DNA from: Massilia litorea
Lineage (GTDB): Bacteria; Pseudomonadota; Gammaproteobacteria; Burkholderiales; Burkholderiaceae_D
Direction: 5' to 3'
Assembly (NCBI RefSeq): GCF_015101885.1
Contig: NZ_CP062941.1
Location: forward strand, 496,001-560,000
Length of the DNA stretch: 64,000 nucleotides
Shown: piece by piece, positions 12,019 to 20,871 of the stretch
Numbering within the stretch: position 1 is the first letter of the stretch
How the letters are laid out: every line of letters begins with the position of its first letter
Notes under the pieces: model-generated
Told to the model about the DNA's origin: nothing
Seen by the model: only the letters and a program-made list of their open reading frames with translations
The model's database searches: none
Program-made: the position numbers and the translations under genes

Positions 12019-12091
12019 CGTTTTCCTTCCGTCTCCGCCCGACTCAGTTGTGATATTCAGTCTCGATTCCAGCCGTGATTCTATGCCCGTT

Positions 12092-14401
12092 TTACGCTTC
12101 GGCCAAGTTCGCCTCTTGTGCTAACTTTAACAGCAAAATGGATACCGACGCGCCACTTCCGTCTGGACGGTTCTGAACATCAATGCGACCACCGTGCTCG
12201 TCGATGATCTTTTTCACCATCGGCAGGCCGAGGCCCGTGCCGCGCGCCTTCGAGGTCACATACGGCTCGAAGGCGCGCGCCAGGATCTTCGGTGCAAAGC
12301 CGGGACCGTTATCGAGGATCGCCAGGCGCACCGCCTCGCCCGCCGTGCCGTCCGCGCCGGTGTAGCGGATGATCTCGGTGGCGACGTCGATGCGCGGTTC
12401 GCGCGCATGCGATTCCCGGTCTCCCAGCGCATCCTGGGCGTTCTGCAGCAGGTTGTGGATCACCTGGCGCAATTGCGTCGGGTCGCCCATCACGCGCGGC
12501 AGGTTCGGCGCCAGCGTGGCGTGGATGACGTCCGACGCATCCTCGGCCAGGTACAGGGTCAGGATTTCCTCGATCAGCGCGTTCAGGTCGAGCGGTTCGA
12601 GCACCGCCGGCGGCGTGCGCGCATAGTCGCGGAAGTCGTCGACCATGCGCTTCATGGCGTCGACCTGGTTGACGATGGTGGTCGTGGCGCGCGCCAGCAG
12701 GGCCGCGTCCGCCGCGTCCAGTTTGTCTTCCAGTTTCATCTGCAGGCGTTCGGCCGACAACTGGATCGGCGTTAGCGGGTTCTTGATTTCGTGGGCCAGG
12801 CGGCGCGCCACCTCTCCCCAGGCGACCGAGCGCTGGGCGGAGATCACGTCGGAGATATCGTCGAACACGACGATGAAGCCGCTGCCCACGCCCACCGGCA
12901 GGCGCGAGCCGCGCGCCAGCAAGGTGGTGTCGTGGTCTTCTCCGGGAGCGCGGCGCGGGATCTCGATTTCCTGCTGCCAGTGGGTGCGCTGGCGCGCGGT
13001 GCCGGCGGCCGACTGCGCGCTTTGCGTCGAAAACGCACGCGTGACGGCGGCGGCGAAATGTTCCAGGCCCTCGATCCTGGACAGCGGCCCGTTCAGGTGG
13101 CACTGCTCCATCTGCAGGATGCGGCAGGCGGCCTCGTTCGAATTGACCACGGTACCCTCGGCGTCGAGCACCAGCACGCCGGCCGACATGTTCGCCAGCA
13201 CCGATTCGAGGTGGGCCTTGGCGCTTTGCAGGGCCGCGCGGTTGCGCTCGACGGCGCTTCTCGCTTCGAACAGCTGGCCGGTCATGGCGTTGAAGGATTG
13301 GGTCAGCGTACCGAGTTCGTCGTTCGTCTCGACGATCGGGCGCGGCGACAGGTCGCCCTCGGCCACCGCCTGCGTGCCCTCGGCCAGCACCAGCAGCGGC
13401 TGGGCCAGGTTCCCGGCGATCAGCACGGCGCTGCCGATGGCCCCGAAGATCGCCAGCAGCAGGGTCAATGTCAGCGTCTCGACATACATCCGGCGCAGGG
13501 CCTCGCGCGCCCACGAGCGCTGCTGGTATTCGGAGAAGGCGCTGCGCAGCACCTCGGCATTCGAGGCCAGGTTGACGGGTACCGCCTGCATCAGCTGCAG
13601 GTAGCGCGGCGCGGCGCCCGGCGGCTCGGGCACGGCCAGCACCGCGCGCAGGCGCAGGCTGGTGGCGGCATCGAGGGCGGTCGAGCCGCCGTTGGTGCCG
13701 TTCGCGCCGTTGGCGCCGCTGGTATTGTCGCGGAAGTCGAGTTCGATTCCGCCCTCGGCCCGCGCGTAACCGCCCGGCATGGCGGCCTGGCGCACCATCT
13801 GCGCGTTCGGCAGGTCGGCCGTGAGGTCGGCACGCCGGTCCCGGCTGGCGCTGGCGACCAGCTTGCCGTTGGCGTCGAGCAGGAGCGCGCTTTGCATGCC
13901 CTCGGTATCGGACACCAGCTGCGCCAGGGTCATCTGGGCGCCGCCGTCGTCCTGGCCGGACAGGGTTGCGGCGACCGTCTGCCCCTTTGCCGAGAGCTCC
14001 GTCTGCGCCTCCTCGAGCGCCGCATGGCCCAGGTTCAGGCCGGACTGCAGCGCGGCCTCGATCTTGACGTCGAACCAGGAGTCGATCGAATGCGAGACGA
14101 ACTGCACCGACACCATGAAGATGACCAGGCCCGGCAGGATGCCGATACCGGCAAACAGCAGGACCAGCCTCGCCATCAGGCGCGAGCCGAAGCGTCCGGC
14201 CTTGTAGCGCGAATACAGGCGCCCGAGGGCGACCACGACCAGGATCAGCAGCAGGAAGGCGACCGTCGCGTTCAGCCCCAGCAGCCAGACATAGTAGCGG
14301 TCGAAGAAGGCGGAATTGTCCGAGACCGAGGCAAGCAGGAACAGCAGGATCGAAACGACCGCCCCGCCGACTACCAGCGCATAGCGCATGGCCTGGTTCA
14401 C
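12092..14401 (-). CDS. ntrY: NtrY-like membrane sensor histidine kinase
   Basis: 769-residue kinase. Two N-terminal membrane segments (about 8-30 and 38-62) and a third near 85-105 precede a large extracytoplasmic loop. A further membrane segment (around 310-330) leads to a HAMP domain (about 335-390) and a PAS domain with NMSAGVLVLDAEGTVVNSNE. The H-box is RLAHEIKNPLTPIQ. The ATPase domain shows NLLQNAQDAL, DNGPGF and GTGLGLPMVKKI. This order is that of NtrY, which senses nitrogen or redox state in other proteobacteria. It starts 3 bases after the DUF4390 gene, so the DUF4390-ntrY-ntrX segment is one operon. An Ala/Gly/Asn-rich patch (GANGANGTNGG) sits in the sensor loop. Confidence 0.93.
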   Translation of the reverse strand: MNQAMRYALVVGGAVVSILLFLLASVSDNSAFFDRYYVWLLGLNATVAFLLLILVVVALGRLYSRYKAGRFGSRLMARLVLLFAGIGILPGLVIFMVSVQFVSHSIDSWFDVKIEAALQSGLNLGHAALEEAQTELSAKGQTVAATLSGQDDGGAQMTLAQLVSDTEGMQSALLLDANGKLVASASRDRRADLTADLPNAQMVRQAAMPGGYARAEGGIELDFRDNTSGANGANGTNGGSTALDAATSLRLRAVLAVPEPPGAAPRYLQLMQAVPVNLASNAEVLRSAFSEYQQRSWAREALRRMYVETLTLTLLLAIFGAIGSAVLIAGNLAQPLLVLAEGTQAVAEGDLSPRPIVETNDELGTLTQSFNAMTGQLFEARSAVERNRAALQSAKAHLESVLANMSAGVLVLDAEGTVVNSNEAACRILQMEQCHLNGPLSRIEGLEHFAAAVTRAFSTQSAQSAAGTARQRTHWQQEIEIPRRAPGEDHDTTLLARGSRLPVGVGSGFIVVFDDISDVISAQRSVAWGEVARRLAHEIKNPLTPIQLSAERLQMKLEDKLDAADAALLARATTTIVNQVDAMKRMVDDFRDYARTPPAVLEPLDLNALIEEILTLYLAEDASDVIHATLAPNLPRVMGDPTQLRQVIHNLLQNAQDALGDRESHAREPRIDVATEIIRYTGADGTAGEAVRLAILDNGPGFAPKILARAFEPYVTSKARGTGLGLPMVKKIIDEHGGRIDVQNRPDGSGASVSILLLKLAQEANLAEA

Positions 14402-14404
14402 GCC

Positions 14405-14968
14405 TTACTCCGCACGGTAATTGAAGGTCTTCCGGTTCGAGGCGAGGTGCCAGTCGGAGTTGCCGAACGCGTTGACCTGCAGCGGCTTTTGCAGCAGGTC
14501 GCGGTTCATGTACATGCGCAGGCTGACTTCATAGGTCTCGCCGGGTTTCAGCGCGTTTTTCGGGGCAATCAGCCAGCGCCCGGGACGGCGGATCTGGAAC
14601 ATCGCCTCGTCCAGGGTCTGGTAGGTTTGCTGGACGCTGCCGCCCATCGACACATAATACTGCCGCAGCAGCACGTCGTAGGAGATGCTGACCGTGCGTT
14701 TCGACGACACGGCGCGGTCGTCGCGCCACCACCAGCGCGGGCGCGTCAGCTCGATCTCGGTCGTGAAATACAGTTTGACGCCGTGCTGCAGGGCGTCTTC
14801 CAGATCGTGGTTCAGCTCGAATGAATAGTTGGCCCCCAGCCGGTAGCCTTCGTCGGTTGCCTCGATTTTCGCCAGCGTGATGTCGATCCCGTCGGCCGCC
14901 TGCGCCGTAGCGCACGCGAAAGCCAGCAGCAGCTGGCAGGCGAGGAGGCGGAAAAATCGTAAAGTCAC
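14405..14968 (-). CDS. DUF4390 family exported protein
   Basis: 187-residue protein with a signal peptide (LRFFRLLACQLLLAFACATA, cleavage near AQA-AD at residue 24). The mature part is beta-rich, with FTTEIELTRPRWWWRD and RRPGRWLIAPKNALKPGETY. It matches the DUF4390 family, which in beta-proteobacteria typically sits between rsmB and ntrY, exactly as here. Its function is unknown; periplasmic location and the constant partner suggest an accessory to the NtrY sensor, which is inference. A 101-bp palindrome lies 32 bases upstream of its start. Confidence 0.85.
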   Translation of the reverse strand: MTLRFFRLLACQLLLAFACATAQAADGIDITLAKIEATDEGYRLGANYSFELNHDLEDALQHGVKLYFTTEIELTRPRWWWRDDRAVSSKRTVSISYDVLLRQYYVSMGGSVQQTYQTLDEAMFQIRRPGRWLIAPKNALKPGETYEVSLRMYMNRDLLQKPLQVNAFGNSDWHLASNRKTFNYRAE

Positions 14969-14999
14969 AGAGGGCCGGAACCTAAATAAATTGAGCGTA

Positions 15000-15100
15000 G
15001 AGCGTGCGAAAAAATCGTCAGGGCAAGGCGCATCGCCGAAGACAGTACGCTAGTACGGCGAGGCGATGCAACGCCGCCATGGCGATTTTTTCACACGCTC
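15000..15100. repeat. 101-bp imperfect palindrome between rsmB and the DUF4390 gene
   Basis: The left end GAGCGTGCGAAAAAATCG (15000-15017) is mirrored by CGATTTTTTCACACGCTC (15083-15100). Complementarity continues inward (GCGCATCGCC against GGCGATGCAACG) to the centre GTAC-GCTA-GTAC at 15045-15056. It starts right after the rsmB stop (15112, minus strand) and ends 32 bases before the DUF4390 start. Transcribed, it would form a very long hairpin. No direct repeats or transposase accompany it. It resembles a non-autonomous intergenic repeat element rather than a simple terminator. Confidence 0.75.
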
Positions 15101-15111
15101 GTGCGGGAAAC

Positions 15112-16647
15112 TTACGCTGCTCTCTTTTGGAACAAGGCGTAGAACAATCCGTCATGATCGAGCCCGGCGCCGCTCGCGGGGAGCAGCTGCCCTGGCGCAT
15201 CGAGGCGGACAGCATCCGTGTGGCGCGCCGCGAACGCGGCCGCCTGCGCCTCCGATTCCTGGGGCCAGAGCGAACATGTCACAAACAGCAATTTACCATC
15301 GGCCCGCAGCATCTGCCAAAGATTGTCGAGTATCTCCCCGGAAAGTGTTGTAAGTTGGCGCGTGTCGGTCTTGCGGCGCAGCCAGCGGATGTCCGGGTGG
15401 CGGCGCACGATGCCGGAGGCCGTGCACGGCACGTCGGCCAGGATGCGGTCGAACGCTTGCCCATCCCACCAGTCCTTGCTCTGCGCTTCGGCCGCCACCA
15501 GCGTGGCAGACAGGCCGAGCCGGCCCAGGTTGTCGCCCACGCGTGCCAGGCGCTGCGGGTCGGCATCGACCGCGGTCAGCTCGACGTTCGCCAACTCCAG
15601 GATGTGCCCGCTCTTGCCGCCCGGCGCCGCGCAGGCGTCGAGCACGCGCATGCCGTCCTCCAGCCCCAGCAGCGGCGCGGCCAGCTGGGCGCCGGCGTCC
15701 TGTACCGACACCAGGCCATCGTGGAAACCCGGGATCTGCGACACGTTGGTCGCCTGCTTCAGGCGCAGGGCGGCCGGGCCGACCTGGTCGGCTTCGAGCC
15801 CCGCCTGTTCCAGCTGGCGCAGGTAGTCCTCGAGCGAGATCTTGCGGGTATTGACGCGCAGGGTCAGCGGCGGATGACGGTTGCCGGCCGCAAGGATCGC
15901 TTCCCAGTCGCGCGGATAGGCCGCCTTCGTGGCGTCGATCCACCACTGCGGGTAGTTCCACTGCGCCAGCGCTTGTTTCAATGCGGTTGCAACCAGCTCC
16001 TCGCGCTCGCGCAGGAAACGGCGCAATACCGCGTTCACCATCGCCTTGGCGTGGGCCATATCGGGGTGGTTGCCCGCGGCCGTCACCGCCTGGTCCACGA
16101 TCGTGAACGGCTCATAGGCGGGCGCTTCGCCCGCGGGCGGGTCGAGCAGGACCAGCGCGCACTGGATCAGGCCGACCAGCATCGGGACGTCCGGCGCCTT
16201 GGTCGTCATCAAGCCAAGCAGGGTTTCCGCCCGTCCCAGACCGCGCATCGTGCGGTAGGCCAGGTCCTGAATCGCGCCGCGGCCTTGCGGCGTGGCGCCG
16301 AAGGCGGCAAACACGTTCGACAAGGCCTGCGGCAGCGCGGTGCCGCCCCGCACCTGGGCCACGGCGCTCGCGGCACCCAGCAGCGCCAGGGCCAGCGAGT
16401 CGCCCGGCAGGTCCGGCCGGTACGCCTGCTGGAACTGGGGTTTTACCTCGTAGCTCGGGCGCGGGGCGGGCGTCGGGGCCGCTGCGGGCTTGTTCGGGGC
16501 CGCCGCCGGCTTGGCGTCAAGCTTGCGCTCAGGCTTGGCCGCAGGCTTCGGCCGGGCATACTGCGCGGCCGGATTGCCGGCCGGCTTGGTTGGCCTGGCG
16601 CTGGCGGCCTTGGGCTTGATGGTGAGCGTCGGGCGCTTGTCGGTCAT
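15112..16647 (-). CDS. rsmB: 16S rRNA (cytosine(967)-C(5))-methyltransferase
   Basis: Methylates C967 of 16S rRNA using S-adenosylmethionine. The 511-residue protein has a NusB-like RNA-binding domain (about 90-230) and a Rossmann methyltransferase domain with VLDACAAPGGKSGHILEL. The two catalytic cysteines are in DVPCTASG and FVTCSLWPQE. The start MTDKRPTLTIKPKAASARP at 16647 leaves a 65-residue Lys/Ala/Pro-rich N-terminal extension not present in most RsmB proteins (about 430 residues). A start further upstream would add translated repeat sequence and is rejected. It heads the rsmB-DUF4390-ntrY-ntrX block. Confidence 0.95.
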   Translation of the reverse strand: MTDKRPTLTIKPKAASARPTKPAGNPAAQYARPKPAAKPERKLDAKPAAAPNKPAAAPTPAPRPSYEVKPQFQQAYRPDLPGDSLALALLGAASAVAQVRGGTALPQALSNVFAAFGATPQGRGAIQDLAYRTMRGLGRAETLLGLMTTKAPDVPMLVGLIQCALVLLDPPAGEAPAYEPFTIVDQAVTAAGNHPDMAHAKAMVNAVLRRFLREREELVATALKQALAQWNYPQWWIDATKAAYPRDWEAILAAGNRHPPLTLRVNTRKISLEDYLRQLEQAGLEADQVGPAALRLKQATNVSQIPGFHDGLVSVQDAGAQLAAPLLGLEDGMRVLDACAAPGGKSGHILELANVELTAVDADPQRLARVGDNLGRLGLSATLVAAEAQSKDWWDGQAFDRILADVPCTASGIVRRHPDIRWLRRKTDTRQLTTLSGEILDNLWQMLRADGKLLFVTCSLWPQESEAQAAAFAARHTDAVRLDAPGQLLPASGAGLDHDGLFYALFQKRAA

Positions 16648-16712
16648 GATGGCGGGGTCAATACGGGAAAGACCCGCATTGTACCGGCTCCGCCTTTGGC
16701 CGCGCTTAAACA

Positions 16713-16760
16713 GTGGACTGCGCGGTCGACTGCGCGGTGGACTGCGCAGTGGGCTGGGCA
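16713..16760. repeat. 12-bp tandem repeat, four copies
   Basis: Four adjacent units of a GTGGACTGCGCR type: GTGGACTGCGCG, GTCGACTGCGCG, GTGGACTGCGCA and a diverged GTGGGCTGGGCA. The array sits in the 224-base gap between the divergent starts of rsmB and argS. The unit length is a multiple of three, but no gene is read through it. Copy number may vary between strains. Confidence 0.75.
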
Positions 16761-16871
16761 GCAAGCAGGGCGGCGGCGGCCGTATTCGGCGCTGCAGCAA
16801 ACCAGTATAATGAATGAACCCTTGTTTGCCGTGGCCGCGCCACCGCATTATCGAACCAACACATACCATCC

Positions 16872-18635
16872 ATGCTCGCCCAACAAAAACAACAGATCGT
16901 TGCCCTCTTCCAGGCCGCCCTTGCGCCGATCATCGAAGGCACCGACCTGACTCCCAACGTCGTCCTGGAACGCCCGCGCGATCCAAGCCATGGCGACGTC
17001 GCCTGCAATATCGCCATGCAGCTGGCCAAGCCCCTGAAGACCAATCCGCGCGAACTGGCCACGCGCCTGGTCGCCGCCCTGCTGGCCGATCCGGACGCCG
17101 CCGGCCTGGTCGAAGCAGCTGACGTCGCAGGACCGGGCTTCATCAACCTGCGCGTCGCCGCCGGCGCCAAGCAGTCGGTGGTGCGCACCATCCTCGAGCA
17201 GGGCGCAGCCTTCGGGCGCGGTACCTCCGGCGAGGGCCACCACGCGATCATCGAATTCGTCTCGGCCAACCCGACCGGCCCGCTGCACGTCGGCCACGGC
17301 CGCCAGGCGGCGCTGGGCGACGCCCTCTCTTCGCTGTTCGAAGCCCAGGGCCACCAGGTCACCCGCGAGTTCTACTACAACGACGCCGGCGTGCAGATCG
17401 CCACGCTGGCGAACTCGGTACAGGCGCGCGCACGCGGCTTCAAGCCGGGCGACGCCGAGTGGCCGGAGTCGGCCTACAACGGCGACTATATCCAGGACAT
17501 CGCGAACGACTTCCTGGCGGGTAAAACCGTCTCCGCCAGCGATGGCGAACCGGCCACCGCCAGCGGCAACGCCGACGATATCGAATCGATCCGCCGCTTC
17601 GCGGTGGCCTACCTGCGCAACGAGCAGGACCAGGATCTGCAAGCTTTCGGTGTCAAGTTCGACAATTACTATCTCGAGTCCTCGCTGTACGCCGACGGCA
17701 AGGTGGAACAGGCCGTCCAAAGCCTGGTCGACGCCGGCGTCACCTACGAGCAGGACGGCGCCCTGTGGCTCAAGACCACGGAGTATGGCGACGACAAGGA
17801 CCGCGTGATGCGCAAGTCCGACGGCACCTACACGTATTTCGTACCGGACGTGGCCTACCACATCCAGAAGTTCCGCCGCGGTTTCGACCAGGCGATCAAC
17901 ATCCAGGGCAGCGACCACCACGGCACCATCGCCCGCGTGCGCGCCGGCCTGCAGGCGGTGAACATCGGCATCCCGCAGGGCTATCCCGACTACGTGCTGC
18001 ACAAGATGGTCACCGTCATGAAGGACGGCGAAGAGGTGAAAATCTCGAAGCGGGCCGGTTCGTATGTGACCGTGCGCGACCTGATCGAATGGTCGGGCAA
18101 CGGCGACATCACGCGCGGCCGCGACGCGGTGCGCTTCTTCCTCATCTCGCGCAAGGCCGACACCGAATTCGTGTTCGACGTCGACGTCGCCCTGAAAACC
18201 TCGGACGAGAACCCGGTGTATTACGTGCAGTACGCCCACGCGCGCATCTGCTCGGCGCTGGCCAACTGGGGCGGCGACGAAGCGGCGCTGGCGCAGGCCG
18301 ACCTGTCGCAGCTGACCACCCCGCACGAAGCCGGCCTGCTGTCGAAACTGGCGGCCTATCCGGAAGTGCTGCAGCGCGCCCAGGCCGAGCTCGGCCCGCA
18401 CCAGGTCGCGTTCTACCTGCGCGAACTGGCCGGCGAACTGCACAGCTATTATTTTGCCCACAAATGGCTGCTCGACGACGACGAGACCCTGAAACTGGCA
18501 CGCCTGGCGCTGGCGACGGCGACGCGCCAGGTGCTGCGCAACGGCCTGGCCCTGATCGGCGTCTCGGCGCCGAACAAGATGGAACGCGCTCCGGCCGAAC
18601 CACAAGACGCATCACAAGCCGATCCACAAGCATAA
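16872..18635 (+). CDS. argS: Arginyl-tRNA synthetase
   Basis: Class I aminoacyl-tRNA synthetase charging tRNA-Arg. The 587 residues have the ArgS N-terminal additional domain (about 1-100) and the HIGH-type motif HVGHGRQA (starting His139). The KMSKS-type loop reads KISKRAG (390-394), followed by a DALR anticodon-binding domain at the end (about 470-575). The last 15 residues are a Gln/Asp/Ala-rich tail. The start ATG follows the pattern of homologues ([17 protein letters not shown]). The SPOR-domain gene begins 10 bases after the stop, so argS opens a plus-strand operon that likely continues to coaX. Confidence 0.98.
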   Translation: MLAQQKQQIVALFQAALAPIIEGTDLTPNVVLERPRDPSHGDVACNIAMQLAKPLKTNPRELATRLVAALLADPDAAGLVEAADVAGPGFINLRVAAGAKQSVVRTILEQGAAFGRGTSGEGHHAIIEFVSANPTGPLHVGHGRQAALGDALSSLFEAQGHQVTREFYYNDAGVQIATLANSVQARARGFKPGDAEWPESAYNGDYIQDIANDFLAGKTVSASDGEPATASGNADDIESIRRFAVAYLRNEQDQDLQAFGVKFDNYYLESSLYADGKVEQAVQSLVDAGVTYEQDGALWLKTTEYGDDKDRVMRKSDGTYTYFVPDVAYHIQKFRRGFDQAINIQGSDHHGTIARVRAGLQAVNIGIPQGYPDYVLHKMVTVMKDGEEVKISKRAGSYVTVRDLIEWSGNGDITRGRDAVRFFLISRKADTEFVFDVDVALKTSDENPVYYVQYAHARICSALANWGGDEAALAQADLSQLTTPHEAGLLSKLAAYPEVLQRAQAELGPHQVAFYLRELAGELHSYYFAHKWLLDDDETLKLARLALATATRQVLRNGLALIGVSAPNKMERAPAEPQDASQADPQA

Positions 18636-18645
18636 GCAGGCAAAC

Positions 18646-19380
18646 ATGACCGCCACCCTTCGTTTCCCTTCCCGCCAGCGCGGCAGCACCCTGACCGGCA
18701 TCATCATCGGCCTCATCATCGGGCTGGGTATCGCGGTGGCGGTCGCGCTGATGATCACCAAGGGCGCTTCGCCCTTCACCGACCGCTCGAACAAGATGGG
18801 CCGCCCGGCCGACCTCGAACCGAGCCAGGCGAACGACCCGAACAAGCCGCTCTACGGCAACCGCGACGCCGCGCGCGAAGCGGCGAAGCAGCTCGCCGAG
18901 CGTGAAGCGAAAAAGGCAGAAGCCGCAGCCGCCGCGCCGACACCGGCGCCGGCACCGGCGTCCAAGCCCGCGCATGCCGCCGCGACCGAGTCCGATCCGC
19001 TGGGCCAGGCGATCGCCGGCATGACCGCTGCCGCGGAATCGAAACCGGCGCCGCGCGCCGCTGCGCCCGCCCCTGCCGCGGCCCCTGCCGGCGCATCTGC
19101 CGCACCTTCTGCGGCACCCGCCGCGGCCGCCGGCGCCGACGACAAATACGTCTACTACCTGCAAGCCGGCGCCTTCCGCGAGATGTCGGACGCCGAGGCC
19201 ACCCGCGCCAGGCTGGCCCTGCTCGGCTTCGAGGCCGCGATCAGCGACCGCGCCAGCGACAGCGGCACGCTGCACCGCGTCCGCCTGGGCCCGTTCAGCC
19301 AGGTCGAATCCGTGAACAAGGCACGTGCCAAGCTGCTCGACAGCGGCATCGATGTCGCGATCGTCCGTAATCAAAAGTAA
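18646..19380 (+). CDS. FtsN-like SPOR-domain membrane protein
   Basis: 244-residue bitopic inner-membrane protein. A short cytoplasmic N-terminus is followed by one membrane segment (about 17-37, TGIIIGLIIGLGIAVAVALM). A long Ala/Pro-rich periplasmic linker leads to a C-terminal SPOR domain (about 166-244) containing YVYYLQAGAFREMSDAEATR and RVRLGPFSQVESVNKARAKL. SPOR domains bind denuded glycan strands at the division septum. The layout is that of FtsN, and the argS-SPOR-dsbA order is typical of beta-proteobacteria. The essential FtsN motifs near the membrane are not obvious, so I leave the symbol blank. Confidence 0.88.
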   Translation: MTATLRFPSRQRGSTLTGIIIGLIIGLGIAVAVALMITKGASPFTDRSNKMGRPADLEPSQANDPNKPLYGNRDAAREAAKQLAEREAKKAEAAAAAPTPAPAPASKPAHAAATESDPLGQAIAGMTAAAESKPAPRAAAPAPAAAPAGASAAPSAAPAAAAGADDKYVYYLQAGAFREMSDAEATRARLALLGFEAAISDRASDSGTLHRVRLGPFSQVESVNKARAKLLDSGIDVAIVRNQK

Positions 19381-19393
19381 AAGGAAAAACCCG

Positions 19394-20083
19394 ATGCAAA
19401 TGCTGCGCCGCCTGCTGTGTACCGCTGCCCTGTTGACCCTGAGCGGCGTCGTTGCCGCCGCCCCAGCTGCTCCGACTGCGCCGAAAGAAGGCGTCCAGTA
19501 CCGGGTGCTGCCGCAGAAAATGGACACGCCGGCCGGCAAGCAGGTCGAGGTCATCGAGTTCTTCGCGTATTACTGCCCGCACTGCAACGTGTTCGAGCCG
19601 CTGCTCGCCGACTGGGTCAAAAAACAGGGCGACAACATCGTCTTCAAGCGCGTCCACGTGGCCGGCGGCGCGCGCGTGCTGCCGCAGCAGCGCCTGTTCT
19701 ACGCGCTTGACGCGCTGGGCCTGGTCGGGCAGTACCACACCAAAGCCTTCGCCGCCATGCACCAGCAAGGCGCGCGCTTCGCGAACGACGAAGAGGTGAT
19801 CGACTGGGCCGTGAAGTCCGGTATCGACCGCGCCCGCTTCGTGGACGCTTATAACGCCTTCGGCACCCAGGCCAAGGCACGCCGCGCCGCCGCCATGATG
19901 AACGAGTACCGGGTCGACCACTGGCCGATGGTCGCGATCGACGGCCGCTTCATCACCTCGCCGTCGATGGCGAATCCGGAAGGCTCTCCGGCGCAGACCG
20001 AAATCGAACAGCAGCAGGTGGCCCTGCAGGTGATGGACGCACTGGTGGAAAAAGCCAAAGCGGCCAAAGCGGACAAAAAATGA
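19394..20083 (+). CDS. dsbA: Thiol:disulfide interchange protein DsbA
   Basis: Periplasmic oxidase that introduces disulfide bonds. The 229-residue precursor has a signal peptide (MQMLRRLLCTAALLTLSGVV, cleavage near residue 23). The active site is FAYYCPHCNVFEP, with Cys61 and Cys64. The helical insertion domain follows, and the cis-proline loop is DHWPMVAIDG. AAGGAA upstream of the ATG at 19394 supports this start. The stop overlaps the start of the SDR gene (ATGA), indicating translational coupling. A lysine/alanine tail (KAKAAKADKK) ends the protein. Confidence 0.96.
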   Translation: MQMLRRLLCTAALLTLSGVVAAAPAAPTAPKEGVQYRVLPQKMDTPAGKQVEVIEFFAYYCPHCNVFEPLLADWVKKQGDNIVFKRVHVAGGARVLPQQRLFYALDALGLVGQYHTKAFAAMHQQGARFANDEEVIDWAVKSGIDRARFVDAYNAFGTQAKARRAAAMMNEYRVDHWPMVAIDGRFITSPSMANPEGSPAQTEIEQQQVALQVMDALVEKAKAAKADKK

Positions 20084-20871
20084 CCGCGGCGGCTGGAGCC
20101 GACCGGGTCTTCATCACCGGCGCCTCGAGCGGCATCGGCGCGGCGCTGGCGCGCGACTATGCGGCCCGCGGCGCCACCCTCGGCCTGGTCGCACGGCGCG
20201 GCGACGCACTGGCCGCCCTGAGCGCTTCGCTCCCCCATCCCGAACGCCACCGCTGCTATGGGGTCGACGTGCTCGACCACGCCGCGCTGGCGGCAGCAGC
20301 CAGGGACTTCCTCGCGGCTGAGGGCGGCGCCGACATCGTCATCGCCTGTGCCGGCATTTCGCACGGCACCCTCACCGAACGGCCCGAGGACCTGCCGGTA
20401 TTCGAGGCGGTGTTCGCCACCAACGTGACGGCGACGGTCGCCACCTTCTCCCCGTTTGTCGCAGCGATGAGGGCACAGGGCAGTCCCTGCCGCCTGGTCG
20501 CGATCGGCAGCGTGGCCGGCATACGCGGCATGCGCGGCGCCGGCGCCTACTGCGCCTCGAAAGCGGCGGTGCACACCTACTGCGAATCGCTGCGCCTCGA
20601 ACTACACTCCTCGAACATCCGCGTGGTGACGATCGCGCCCGGCTATATCGATACTCCCATGACCCGCAACAACCGTTTTCCCATGCCCTTCCTGATGCCG
20701 GCCGAGCGCTTCGCCGCCGCTGCCGTCCGCGCGATCGCGCGCGGCGACAGCTACCGCGTGCTGCCCTGGCAGATGGGCGTGGCCGCCAAACTGCTGCGCG
20801 CGCTGCCGAACGGCGTCTTCGACCGTTTGTTTGCGCGCGCGCCCACCAAGCCGCGCAGGGAGGCCGCATGA
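20080..20871 (+). CDS. Short-chain dehydrogenase/reductase
   Basis: 263-residue classical SDR. The cofactor loop is FITGASSGIGAAL (11-23), where TGxxxGIG fits. Arg at the end of the second strand (GLVARRG) favours NADP(H). Catalytic residues are Ser in AIGSVAG, Tyr157 and Lys161 (YCASK). The substrate-binding C-terminus ends LFARAPTKPRREAA. The substrate cannot be inferred. It overlaps dsbA upstream and birA downstream by four bases each, so it is locked into this operon. Confidence 0.92.
   Translation: MTAAAGADRVFITGASSGIGAALARDYAARGATLGLVARRGDALAALSASLPHPERHRCYGVDVLDHAALAAAARDFLAAEGGADIVIACAGISHGTLTERPEDLPVFEAVFATNVTATVATFSPFVAAMRAQGSPCRLVAIGSVAGIRGMRGAGAYCASKAAVHTYCESLRLELHSSNIRVVTIAPGYIDTPMTRNNRFPMPFLMPAERFAAAAVRAIARGDSYRVLPWQMGVAAKLLRALPNGVFDRLFARAPTKPRREAA

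Noticed and set aside
12791..14824. 677-codon open frame antisense to ntrY and the DUF4390 gene
   Set aside because: Low-complexity Gly/Arg/Gln composition and full overlap with a clear kinase show it to be a coding shadow.
16713..16760. CRISPR-like array
   Set aside because: The units are 12 bp, adjacent without spacers, and no cas gene is present; it is a plain tandem repeat.
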